Source of the DNA: Agrococcus jenensis | GTDB taxonomy: Bacteria; Actinomycetota; Actinomycetes; Actinomycetales; Microbacteriaceae | DNA: 64,000 nt | Reading direction: 5' to 3' | Assembly: GCF_003752465.1 (NCBI RefSeq) | Contig: NZ_RKHJ01000001.1 | Location: 124,001-188,000, forward strand | In this document: positions 45,080 to 52,230 of the stretch, in pieces | Layout: every line of letters begins with the position of its first letter | How positions within the stretch are numbered: the first letter of the stretch is position 1 | Position numbers and translations under genes: made by a program | The notes under the pieces: model-generated | The model's database searches: none | What the model was told of the DNA's origin: nothing | Seen by the model: only the letters and a program-made list of their open reading frames with translations

Positions 45080-45155
45080 GCAGCACCACGCATTCGAGCG
45101 GGGTCGCCGGAAGGCGGCCCCGCTTCTGCGTGTCCGGCCGGATGGGCCGGATCGC

Positions 45156-46664
45156 CTAGGGCTCGTCGTCCTCGCGGATGTACGAGATCGGCACCTTCAC
45201 GGTCACCTCGGTGCCCTCGACGGCACGCGCGCCCCAGTCGATCGTGCCCGAGAGCTCGCCGGTCACGAGCGTCTTGACGATCTGCGTGCCGAGGCCCGAG
45301 CCGACGCGCCCTGGCGGGAGCCCCGCGCCGTTGTCGCACACCTGCACCGTGAGCCAGCCGTCGGCGCGATCGGCGGTGATGCGCACGAGCCCGTCCTGCC
45401 TGCCGACGAGCCCGTGCTCGACGGCGTTCGTGACGAGCTCGGTGAGCGCGAGCGCGAGCGGCGTCGCGTAGCCGCTCGGCAGCACGCCGAACGAGCCCAC
45501 CCGCTCGGTGCGGACCTGGGCGCCGTGGATCGAGGCGAGCTCCGAGGTGAGCTTCATCGACCGGTCGAAGACCGCATCGAAGTCGACCGACTGGCTCAGC
45601 CCCTCCGAGAGCGTGTCGTGCACGACGGCGATCGACGAGACGCGCCGCTCGGCGTCCTGCAGCGCGGTGCGCGCCTCGACGCTCTTCGTGCGGCGCGACT
45701 GGATCCGCAGCAGCGCGGCCACCGTCTGGAGGTTGTTCTTGACGCGGTGGTGGATCTCGCGGATCGTCGCGTCCTTGGTGATGAGCGTCTGCTCCTGCAT
45801 GCGCATGTCGGTGACGTCGCGCACGAGCACGATCGCTCCGAGCCGCGTCGCGCGGCTCCGCAGCGGCACCGCGCGCAGCGACAGCGTCACCGACCGCGTC
45901 TCGATGTCGGTGCGCCACGGCGCGCGCCCCGTGACGACGAGCGGCAGCGCCTCGTCGACCTCGTGCGAGTCGTCGATGAGCTCGGTCGTGATCTCGGCGA
46001 GCGACTCCCCCTCGAGCTCGCCGCGGAAGCCGAGCCGGGTGAAGGCCGACAGCGCGTTGGGGCTCGCGAAGGTGACCATGCCCGCCTGGTCGAGGCGGAT
46101 GAGGCCGTCGGATGCGCGGGCCGCGCCGCGGCGCGGACCGCTCGGGGCCGCCTGATCCGGGAAGTCGCCGTCGGCGATCATCCGGAACAGCTCCCCCGCG
46201 CACTCCCGGAAGGTGCGCTCCTGCCTGCCGGCGCTGCGGGTATCGGCGTGGTTGGCGTGCCGGGTGATGACGGCGATCGGGCGCTCCACGAGCGCGGTGG
46301 ACGGCTCGGCCTCGCGCCGCCGCACCGGGAACGCCTTGACCTTCGCGTCGGTCTCGACGCCCCACTCGGGCGAGTCCGCGTCGAGCGAGACGCCCTCCTC
46401 ATAGGCGCGGCCGACCTGCTCGCGCCACGAGTTGCGCACCGGCTGGCCCACGATGTCGCGGTAGAAGAGGGTCGCCGCGCCGGCGGGCCGCGCGTGCTGG
46501 ACGGCGATGTAGCCGTCGTCGTCGCCCGTCGGCAGCCAGAGCACGATGTCGCCGATCGCGAGGTCGGCCAGCAGCTGGAAGTCGGCCACGAGGCGGTGCA
46601 ACCACAGGACGTCCTGCGACCGCAGGAGTCCGTAGCGCTCGGCGATCGACGTCAGGCTCGTCAC
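45156..46664 (-). CDS. pdtaS: PdtaS-type sensor histidine kinase
   Basis: A 502-residue soluble HisKA_2 kinase. The N-terminal GAF-like H_kinase_N domain (DVLWLHRLVADFQLLADLAI, DADSPEWGVETDAKVKAFPV) is followed by a PAS domain (about 175-290, RLDQAGMVTFASPNALSAFT), then IREIHHRVKNNLQTVAALLR with the phospho-acceptor His near residue 304. An ATPase domain follows (LTELVTNAVEHGLVGRQDGL, VCDNGAGLPPGRVGSGLGTQ). In mycobacteria PdtaS phosphorylates PdtaR, an RNA-binding antiterminator that controls nutrient and stress genes. The start is a GTG with TAGGCT 6 nt upstream (leaderless-like). Confidence 0.94.
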   Translation of the reverse strand: MTSLTSIAERYGLLRSQDVLWLHRLVADFQLLADLAIGDIVLWLPTGDDDGYIAVQHARPAGAATLFYRDIVGQPVRNSWREQVGRAYEEGVSLDADSPEWGVETDAKVKAFPVRRREAEPSTALVERPIAVITRHANHADTRSAGRQERTFRECAGELFRMIADGDFPDQAAPSGPRRGAARASDGLIRLDQAGMVTFASPNALSAFTRLGFRGELEGESLAEITTELIDDSHEVDEALPLVVTGRAPWRTDIETRSVTLSLRAVPLRSRATRLGAIVLVRDVTDMRMQEQTLITKDATIREIHHRVKNNLQTVAALLRIQSRRTKSVEARTALQDAERRVSSIAVVHDTLSEGLSQSVDFDAVFDRSMKLTSELASIHGAQVRTERVGSFGVLPSGYATPLALALTELVTNAVEHGLVGRQDGLVRITADRADGWLTVQVCDNGAGLPPGRVGSGLGTQIVKTLVTGELSGTIDWGARAVEGTEVTVKVPISYIREDDEP

Positions 46665-46701
46665 CGGGTCAGCCTACCGCGGGCCCCTTGGCGGCAGGTG
46701 C

Positions 46702-47193
46702 TCAGCGGAGCGCCGCCCGCCAGCTGCGGCGCGGCCGCTCGGCCGCGCGCAGCGACGCCCTGCTCGGCGCCGGCTGCGGCAGCAGCGAGACGGCGAGCTC
46801 CTGCACGCGCCGCCGCAGCCGCGACCGGCCCGCGACGTCGAGCAGCGGCCGGCCCTCGAGCAGCGCGGCGTCGGCCGCCCGCCCGTCGAAGGGCCAGCAC
46901 GCCTCCGGCGTGACCTGCGCGAGCCGCCGTAGCGTCTCATGCACCGCCCGCTCGGGCGCGACGCCCGTCGCACCCTGCCGCACCTTGTTCACCACGATGC
47001 GCAGCCGCGCCTGCGGGGCGAGCTCGCGGAGCTCGGGCAGCGCCCCCACGAGCCGCGCCACCCCGACGGGGTCGCCGCCCGCGACCACGACGACGTCATC
47101 GGCCGCCTCGAGGGCCGCGATCGTCGCGGCGTGGGGGCGCGGCGCGAACAGGTCGCTCGAGATCTCCTCGTCGCGCTCGAGGCTCGCCCCACG
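46702..47193 (-). pseudogene. 3' remnant of a CpaE/Ssd-like P-loop ATPase gene
   Basis: Only the C-terminal 160 residues or so of a Ssd/CpaE-type (MinD-related) protein remain. Readable: LERDEEISSDLFAPRPHAAT, then IAALEAADDVVVVAGGDPVG, VARLVGALPELREL, LRIVVNKVRQGATGVAPERA and FDGRAADAALLEGRPLLDVA. The frame continues upstream past about 47193 into unrelated, lower-GC sequence and stops at a TAG at 47308. The N-terminal receiver-like and Walker A regions are gone. The best explanation is truncation by the accessory island that begins here. Intact homologues of about 350 residues act with Tad pili or septum control. Confidence 0.75.
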
Positions 47194-47447
47194 GCGACGA
47201 CGGTCGTCTCGGCCCAGTCCCGGCTTCGGACTACCGATATTGCATCTCGCCTGCGTCGCTTCTTCCGAAGGCGTTCGGGTAGAGGCACGAGATGTGTAGA
47301 TGCGGTTCTACCGGCCGAGCTGGCGCACGTTGCCGCCGTGTCCCAGTCGTTAGGGCGATTCCCGTTGCTCGTCATGTGTTATGAACGCGCCGACAGAAGT
47401 GCGCCGTACGCTCGCTTTGAACGTCGCGTGCCCGCCGAAGGAGAGCC

Positions 47448-48152
47448 ATGTACCCGTCAGTCGAGACGTCCATCGACAAGATTTTTGCCGGCGACATTGC
47501 TGTGACGAAGGGGCTCAAGGTCCCAGAGACGGACGACGTGCCGCTGGAGAACGGCGGGAAGCTCATCGACGCGACCTACCTCTACGCGGACCTCGCTGGC
47601 TCGGGGAGGATCGCCAACAGCCTCACGAAGGAGGCTGCGGCGAAGGTGATCAAGTCTTACGTGAACACGTCGACCCGCATCCTGAGGCACAACGGCGGTG
47701 AGATCCGGAGCTTCGACGGCGACCGGGTCATGGCGATCTTCATGGGGCTGGACAAGGAGGACCGCGCCGTGCGCGCTGCCATGTCCATCAACTGGGCCGT
47801 CGAGAAGGTGATCCCCGAAGCGATCAAGAAGCACTACACCGATCCCGAGGTCTTCCCTCCCATCGCTCACGGCGTCGGCATCGACTCCGGCGAGGCACTC
47901 ATCATCCGCGGAGGGATTCGCAACAACAACGACCTCATCAGCATAGGCGCGGCTCCGAACGTGGCAGCGAAGCTCAGCGACATCCGCAGCCCTTCAAAGG
48001 CTCTCTTCATCACAGACACCGTGAAGGAGGCGCTGAGCGAGGAGTTCCTCGCCTTTGAGGGCCAGAGCATCTGGTCAGTCGCCGACTGGAACTACGACGT
48101 CGGCGGCAACCACGTGCGGGTGTGGGGCAGCGGCGCATGGTGGAGCGTCTGA
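47448..48152 (+). CDS. pycC: Pycsar pyrimidine cyclase (class III nucleotidyl cyclase)
   Basis: A 234-residue class III cyclase resembling PycC, which makes cCMP or cUMP upon phage infection. Seen: YLYADLAGSGRIANSL with metal Asp48; HNGGEIRSFDGDRVMAIFMG with Asp90 and Asp92; GVGIDSGEALIIRGGIRNNN, DLISIGAAPNVAAKLSDIR with Asn171. At the position of the usual catalytic Arg there is Lys175, and RNNNDLISIGxAPNxAAKLS is a phrase I associate with PycC. No membrane or HAMP domain is present. GAAGGAGAG lies 4 nt before the ATG. Its stop overlaps the effector start (TGATG). Which pyrimidine it uses cannot be read from the sequence. Confidence 0.88.
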   Translation: MYPSVETSIDKIFAGDIAVTKGLKVPETDDVPLENGGKLIDATYLYADLAGSGRIANSLTKEAAAKVIKSYVNTSTRILRHNGGEIRSFDGDRVMAIFMGLDKEDRAVRAAMSINWAVEKVIPEAIKKHYTDPEVFPPIAHGVGIDSGEALIIRGGIRNNNDLISIGAAPNVAAKLSDIRSPSKALFITDTVKEALSEEFLAFEGQSIWSVADWNYDVGGNHVRVWGSGAWWSV

Positions 48153-48664
48153 TGTTGCGACACAAGCGCAGTACGGACGACGAGCCCTCGCAGCGGTACG
48201 AGAATGCCTGGCGACTTCACGCAGCGCAGATGGAGTGGACTGGCAAGGTAGACGCCAAGGCGGCGTTCGCCCTGACGGTTCAGGCTGCCCTCCTCGGCGC
48301 GGTGGTGGTCTTGCTCGAGGACATGAAGAGCGGGCTCGAGTACACCCTGCTCGGTGCAAGCGCTGTGCTCGTCCTCGCCGGCGCCGTGTTCGCAGCGGCG
48401 GTCGTCGCTCCGCAGTTGCGCGGCAGGAAGCTGGGTGAAGAGGCGAAGTCGAACTTCATCTTCTTCGGACATGCCCGCCTCTGGAAACCAGAGCGACTGG
48501 CGCGCGAACTGAAGCGCTCGGACCTCGTCGACCAGTTGGCACAGCAGGTCGTCGTGATGGCCGACATCGCCTGGAAGAAGCACCGTCGTGTGGCCTGGTC
48601 GATCTGGCTGGGCCTCGCCGGAGGAGCCCTCCTACTCGCGTCGGTGGCCGTCTCTCGCATCTAG
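48152..48664 (+). CDS. pycTM: Pycsar membrane effector (PycTM-like, DUF5706-like)
   Basis: A 170-residue effector with the layout of Pycsar transmembrane effectors: an N-terminal polar helix (RYENAWRLHAAQMEWTGKVD), then DAKAAFALTVQAALLGAVVV and YTLLGASAVLVLAGAVFAAA as a helical hairpin in the membrane, a cytosolic region (FIFFGHARLWKPERLARELK, DLVDQLAQQVVVMADIAWKK) and a third helix WSIWLGLAGGALLLASVAVS. DAKA-FALTV is typical of the family. On binding cCMP/cUMP such effectors damage the membrane and stop phage growth (family knowledge). Overlaps pycC by one base; GGAG is 6 nt upstream of the ATG. Confidence 0.85.
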   Translation: MLRHKRSTDDEPSQRYENAWRLHAAQMEWTGKVDAKAAFALTVQAALLGAVVVLLEDMKSGLEYTLLGASAVLVLAGAVFAAAVVAPQLRGRKLGEEAKSNFIFFGHARLWKPERLARELKRSDLVDQLAQQVVVMADIAWKKHRRVAWSIWLGLAGGALLLASVAVSRI

Positions 48665-48776
48665 ATTCGTTTGACGCTGTGTTCGAGCTTTCGCTCGGTG
48701 GCTATCGCTGCGATGTAGCGTGTGAGCCAAGCCCGAGAGCGGGGACACTGATCCTTCATGCGAGAGGGAGTGCCTT

Positions 48777-49309
48777 CTAAGCCGAGTTCTCGCTGCGAGA
48801 GAACAGCAGATGCTTCGACAGAGCCGGGTCGTGGCTGAAGACATGCGCGAGCTTCTTCACCGTCCACTGAGAGATGTACTCATGCTTCTCGAAATCTCGG
48901 ACCCACTGCTGTGACCGACCGTCCTGGAACGCGAGCCAGAGCGGTACGCCGTCCGGTTCGCTGTGAATGGCGACCTCCTTCTCGATCGATGCCCCGGTGC
49001 CAGAGGCTTGTCGGAGAGCAGGTCTCCCAGTCGACCGAGGGAGAAGCCAGGACGAGGCACGATCATCGCAAAGGGGATCGGTCGGTCACCTGCGTGGTAC
49101 GCGTGCACGACGACGGCCCACTTCTCTTCGTTCTCGTCGATCGTCATAGTGACCGCGCACCACGTGACTAGAACGTCCGCACTAGCACGCCGAGCTTGTT
49201 GACGGTCTCGCGCGAGGATCGCCACTCGAAGGAAGAGCGCGCCCGCCGTGCCGACAGCTGCAAACCATTCCGCGTAGAGGGCAGAGATCGCGATCTGGTG
49301 TTCGGTCAT
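48777..49309 (-). pseudogene. Frameshifted membrane-anchored protein gene
   Basis: The first frame encodes MTEHQIAISALYAEWFAAVG with a hydrophobic anchor, RDRQQARRASADVLVTWCAV, and ENEEKWAVVVHAYHAGDRPI, but then degenerates into Ser/Arg-rich text. In the next frame the sequence continues sensibly: GASIEKEVAIHSEPDGVPLW, LAFQDGRSQQWVRDFEKHEY, ISQWTVKKLAHVFSHDPALS, KHLLFSRSENSA, stop at 48777. One extra base in the CCCC run at 48992-48995 would join them into about 177 residues. TAGTCT 6 nt before the ATG suggests a leaderless start. It may be a real mutation, phase variation or a sequencing error. No family recognised. Confidence 0.75.
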
Positions 49310-49440
49310 GGCCCGAGACTAGAGTCGCGCACGCGAACGCCAGACACGGCCGATTGCCGCCGCCGCTGCCGCAACTTGAACGACCCTCACTACTGCTAGC
49401 CTGGCGACGTCTTTGTCGAGGTCGATTAGCAGGGCGATGC

Positions 49441-50262
49441 ATGCACGATTATCACGGGCGGACCAATAACGGCTACCCGCTTCGCGATCGCCCGTTAGAT
49501 GCCGACGAGCTTGAAGCGCTGCGCTTAATGCTGAGCACCTTCCGTGACGGTTCCGGACAGATGATTTTGAAGGACGGCAGATCGATGCCGGGCTTCCGCG
49601 ATTTCGAGCGCGCCGCTGCAGCGGTCACGTACGGATACGCCCGCGAGGACAAGGGAATCTTCGACGTGTGGGTGCCAACGCATGACGGTCTGCCCTACGG
49701 CATCTCGTGCAAGATGGCTGCGCTACAGCCTGCGAAGAACGAGAGCTCATTTATGGAGCTCTCCAACAGCGCGGCGAAGTTCCATGCGGCTCTTGCGGAC
49801 CGCGGCATCGAGTGGCGTCTCGATCCGAAGGCGGCCGGCATCACGTTGGTCGACACGGTGATGTCATGGCACGAAGCGGTCGCAGGAGAAGTGGATCTTG
49901 CTGGAAGCCGCTATGCGATTCTCGACCACGATAAAGATTGGAGGGTGTTCTCCCTCAAGGTCTTCCCGCTTGATCTCAGGACTGCCGATCCCGCTCGGCA
50001 CGTCCGCTGGGAAGCGGTCGGCAAGCGACTCGATGGCTACATCTACGAACGCGGCGGAGAGCACCGGCTGTGGCAGTGGTTCGCGGACAGCGGCGGACAG
50101 TTGAAGTACTACCCGCCTCTGTCTTGGGGCGAATGGTCGTCCCAGTCATTTACACTGGAAGAAGCACAACCTGTTTCCCTGCGCTCTCGTGCGATTGAAT
50201 ACTTCGGTCACCTTTGGCCGAGGAGCCTACCTGAGGCATCTAACCAGCCAGAGGTCGACTAG
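49441..50262 (+). CDS. Candidate type II restriction endonuclease (PD-(D/E)XK-like), uncharacterised
   Basis: A 273-residue soluble protein with no family I can name. Residues 50-95 carry a pattern like the PD-(D/E)XK nuclease core: Glu56 in FRDFERAAAAVTYG, Asp75 in KGIFDVWVP, and Ser89-Cys-Lys91 in YGISCKMAALQP (D-x13-SxK). The rest is mixed alpha/beta (MELSNSAAKFHAALADRGIE, SRYAILDHDKDWRVFSLKVF, GKRLDGYIYERGGEHRLWQW). Its stop is 2 bp from the stop of a convergent adenine methylase gene, the layout of a compact restriction-modification pair. Start ATG 49441. Function inferred from motif and context only. Confidence 0.55.
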   Translation: MHDYHGRTNNGYPLRDRPLDADELEALRLMLSTFRDGSGQMILKDGRSMPGFRDFERAAAAVTYGYAREDKGIFDVWVPTHDGLPYGISCKMAALQPAKNESSFMELSNSAAKFHAALADRGIEWRLDPKAAGITLVDTVMSWHEAVAGEVDLAGSRYAILDHDKDWRVFSLKVFPLDLRTADPARHVRWEAVGKRLDGYIYERGGEHRLWQWFADSGGQLKYYPPLSWGEWSSQSFTLEEAQPVSLRSRAIEYFGHLWPRSLPEASNQPEVD

Positions 50263-50264
50263 AC

Positions 50265-51080
50265 CTACCGCTTGACGTAGAGCACTTCGGTGCGCGCAGC
50301 ACCCTTCTCCACCTTTGGAGGCGTAAGCTCAACGACTCGCCAGCTGGCGAGCATCGATGAGTACAGTTCGTTGGCGTACCCCGAAAGAACCACCGGCCCG
50401 GTATGCGCAAGTAGCGCTTCAAGGAGCTCGATGTGCTCCTGCTCCGTCATCTCCTCGGCATACATCTTTTGCGTACGGGTGCTCGGAAGGTATGGCGGGT
50501 CGGCATAGATAAGCACGTCATGTGAGTTGAAGCGCCGGATCACTTCTAGCGCTGGCCGGTTCTCAATCTCCGCGTCTTGTAGGCGCATCGCGACGAACCG
50601 AAGTTGCTCAGGCACCTTCTGCCAGCGCACGCTCATGCCCCCGGCGCGCTGGCTTCGGCCGCGGTTCTTCCAGCCCGTCTTCTTGGCGAGGTCGCTCGCG
50701 TGTGCCTGCCAGCAACGGACCACGAAGCGCCGAGCGTCTTCTAGCTCATCACCGGTGACGAGGTGCGACTGGTCATACTCCTCCCGCGCCCAGGGCGTTG
50801 CCTCCAGTGCCCAACAGAGGTCGTCGGTCCGATCCCGCAGCACCCGGAACATATTGGTGGCGAGGCCGTTGAGGTCGTTGATTAGCTCGTGCCCGCTGGC
50901 CGTCTTCGAGAAGAACACCGCACCCGAACCAAAGAAGGGCTCCACATAGTGATAGTGGTCATCAAACTCTTGCACGATTCGCGGAGCAATAGACCATTTC
51001 GCACCCGGATACCGGAGTGCAGCAGCTCGCTGGGGAACCAGTTCGGAGCCGAATAGATCCACCAAGTTATCAACTGCCAT
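50265..51080 (-). CDS. DNA adenine methylase, D12 class (Dam-like)
   Basis: A 271-residue N6-adenine methyltransferase. The D12 features are in order: LRYPGAKWSIAPRIV (22-36, start of the fold), YVEPFFGSGAVFF (45-57, SAM-binding FxGxG), ELINDLNGLATNMFRVL, and the catalytic DPPYLPS at 194-200 (N-P/D-P-P-Y motif IV). The C-terminal part (HIELLEALLAHTGPVVLSGY) fits Dam/MboIA-type enzymes. TAGACT lies 6 nt before the ATG (leaderless-like). Because its partner is convergent, it most likely protects host DNA from the neighbouring nuclease; the recognition site is unknown. Confidence 0.92.
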   Translation of the reverse strand: MAVDNLVDLFGSELVPQRAAALRYPGAKWSIAPRIVQEFDDHYHYVEPFFGSGAVFFSKTASGHELINDLNGLATNMFRVLRDRTDDLCWALEATPWAREEYDQSHLVTGDELEDARRFVVRCWQAHASDLAKKTGWKNRGRSQRAGGMSVRWQKVPEQLRFVAMRLQDAEIENRPALEVIRRFNSHDVLIYADPPYLPSTRTQKMYAEEMTEQEHIELLEALLAHTGPVVLSGYANELYSSMLASWRVVELTPPKVEKGAARTEVLYVKR

Positions 51081-51118
51081 AGAGACAGTCTACCGGACGC
51101 GAGGCGAAGCGCACGCGA

Positions 51119-51379
51119 CTACTCGCCATTCAGTTCAAGCAGCGGACATGCGACCTTATGCCGCCAGTAAACCCGGCTATTGCAGCAGGTGTGTTGATTA
51201 GCCGTCCTATCCCAACTGGGATCAGTTCGGCTACCGCCGTGACCTTTCATCCGCTCGACGCGATAAGCGTTCCGGTGCCCGCTCGGGAGGTAGAGCCCGA
51301 ATCTCTCGCGGTCTTCTTTGCTCAGTTCCGAGAGACTGGTGATGAACGGCAGATCAGAGACCGGCACGGGGTCGCTCAT
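51119..51379 (-). CDS. Small hypothetical island protein
   Basis: An 86-residue protein, MSDPVPVSDLPFITSLSELS, KEDRERFGLYLPSGHRNAYR, VERMKGHGGSRTDPSWDRTA, ending with NQHTCCNSRVYWRHKVACPL. AAGGAG stands 6 nt before the ATG. Three Cys and several His in the last 35 residues could bind zinc, but no standard spacing is seen. It lies 38 bp upstream of the methylase gene, same strand, so it could be co-transcribed with it. Family unknown. Confidence 0.6.
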   Translation of the reverse strand: MSDPVPVSDLPFITSLSELSKEDRERFGLYLPSGHRNAYRVERMKGHGGSRTDPSWDRTANQHTCCNSRVYWRHKVACPLLELNGE

Positions 51380-51454
51380 GATGGCTCCTTCATCGGATGC
51401 GACCCGCATGTTACCGCACTACGACCTGGGTCACGCGCCTTCACCCCTACTTAT

Positions 51455-51712
51455 GTGAGCGGACCGAAGCTCGAGATCGTTCGATCGCGGCCCGGGCAGG
51501 AGTCGTTCTGGAAGGACATCACTACGCGCGTGGTGGCCGGCGCGGTCCTGCTGCTGTGCGGATACCTCACCACTCGCCTTGAGGACTGGGCATCTGGACA
51601 TCCAGTAGCAACTTCATACTGGCGTGACTGTAACGAAGAGCACGAGCGCCGCCTCCCGAAGCGAGGGCACAGCACGCGGGAGGTCGATGAGATCGCTCCG
51701 CCGATTGATTGA
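51455..51712 (+). CDS. Possible small single-pass membrane protein
   Basis: An 85-residue frame from a GTG: SGPKLEIVRSRPGQESFWKD, then the hydrophobic TRVVAGAVLLLCGYLTTRLE, then a charged, Arg/Glu-rich tail. No clear ribosome-binding site; TACTTA is just upstream. The TM segment and mixed composition make it plausible, but it could be non-coding. It marks the right end of the island. Confidence 0.4.
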   Translation: MSGPKLEIVRSRPGQESFWKDITTRVVAGAVLLLCGYLTTRLEDWASGHPVATSYWRDCNEEHERRLPKRGHSTREVDEIAPPID

Positions 51713-51933
51713 GGCGCCTCCGGAAAGCGCCGGGACGCGGCCACTCGCTGCCGCAGCAAAACCGCCGCGGCCGTCAGGGCTCTGCGATTTGCCGCACAGA
51801 GTCGCCCTCGCCGTCGCGGGGAGGCGGCGACTCGGTGCCCCAGAGCCGGCGGCCCAACCCCCGTCCGCGCTGCTCGCGGTCGTCGCGCTTGGCGTGCTGC
51901 CGATCATCATGCCCATCCCGGCAACGCGCCGCG
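51713..51933. other. Right flank of the island, no gene supported
   Basis: GC returns to the host level across this 221-bp stretch. A minus-strand frame starting near 51916 exists but ends in unrelated island sequence and resembles no family I know. It may be the 5' scar of a host gene truncated by the island. Confidence 0.4.
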
Positions 51934-52230
51934 CTACGGTGCGTCGTCGGATGCCGTGTCCGGCGACGACGGCGCAGGCGAGGCGCCTGTCGCCGCGTCG
52001 CCCGCTGCCGCTCTACCCGCTGCCGCCTCCTGCGCCTCGCGCTCCGCCAGCTCGGCCTCGATCCGCTCCTTGATGTGCGCGCGGTCGTTGATGCGGCGCA
52101 CCCGGCGGTTGAAGTCCCACATGAGCAGCATCACCGCGACCGCGACGAGCACCGTCGCGGCGAACCCGACGACGCCCGGCGTGACCTGGTTCGCGTCGAA
52201 CGGCAGCGGCTGCGTGCGCAGGATGTCCAT
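51934..52230 (-). CDS. Small membrane protein downstream of mca
   Basis: A 98-residue protein: MDILRTQPLPFDANQVTPGV, one membrane helix VVGFAATVLVAVAVMLLMWD, a basic stretch FNRRVRRINDRAHIKERIEA, and a Ala/Ser/Pro/Asp-rich tail ending PDTASDDAP. Its ATG overlaps the mca stop by one base. Small proteins of this kind follow mca in related genomes (from memory). Function unknown. Confidence 0.85.
   Translation of the reverse strand: MDILRTQPLPFDANQVTPGVVGFAATVLVAVAVMLLMWDFNRRVRRINDRAHIKERIEAELAEREAQEAAAGRAAAGDAATGASPAPSSPDTASDDAP

Larger units (their letters stand above)
47194..51730. mobile_element. Accessory (defence) island, about 4.5 kb
   Basis: Between the broken Ssd-like gene and 51.7 kb the sequence is visibly lower in GC, has AT-rich words and rarer codons (AAG/GAA/TTT mixture, TTA-like patches), and genes on both strands. 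It carries a Pycsar pair, a frameshifted membrane protein, a candidate restriction-modification pair and two small ORFs. I found no integrase, transposase, terminal inverted repeats or target duplication, so the mechanism of arrival is not visible. The ends are approximate (plus or minus 50 bp left, 200 bp right). Confidence 0.7.

Noticed and set aside
43590..47200. tRNA-Lys as the attachment site of the island
   Set aside because: The tRNA is intact, 3.5 kb away from the island's left end, and separated from it by core genes; no duplicate of its 3' end was found near 51.7 kb.
47190..51740. Target-site duplication or terminal inverted repeats of the island
   Set aside because: I compared the sequences near both ends by eye and found no convincing repeat; the ends are not known precisely.
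51614..51916. 100-residue minus-strand frame at the island's right flank
   Set aside because: Crosses the presumed junction, low-complexity Ala/Ser/Arg composition, no ribosome-binding site or family signal.
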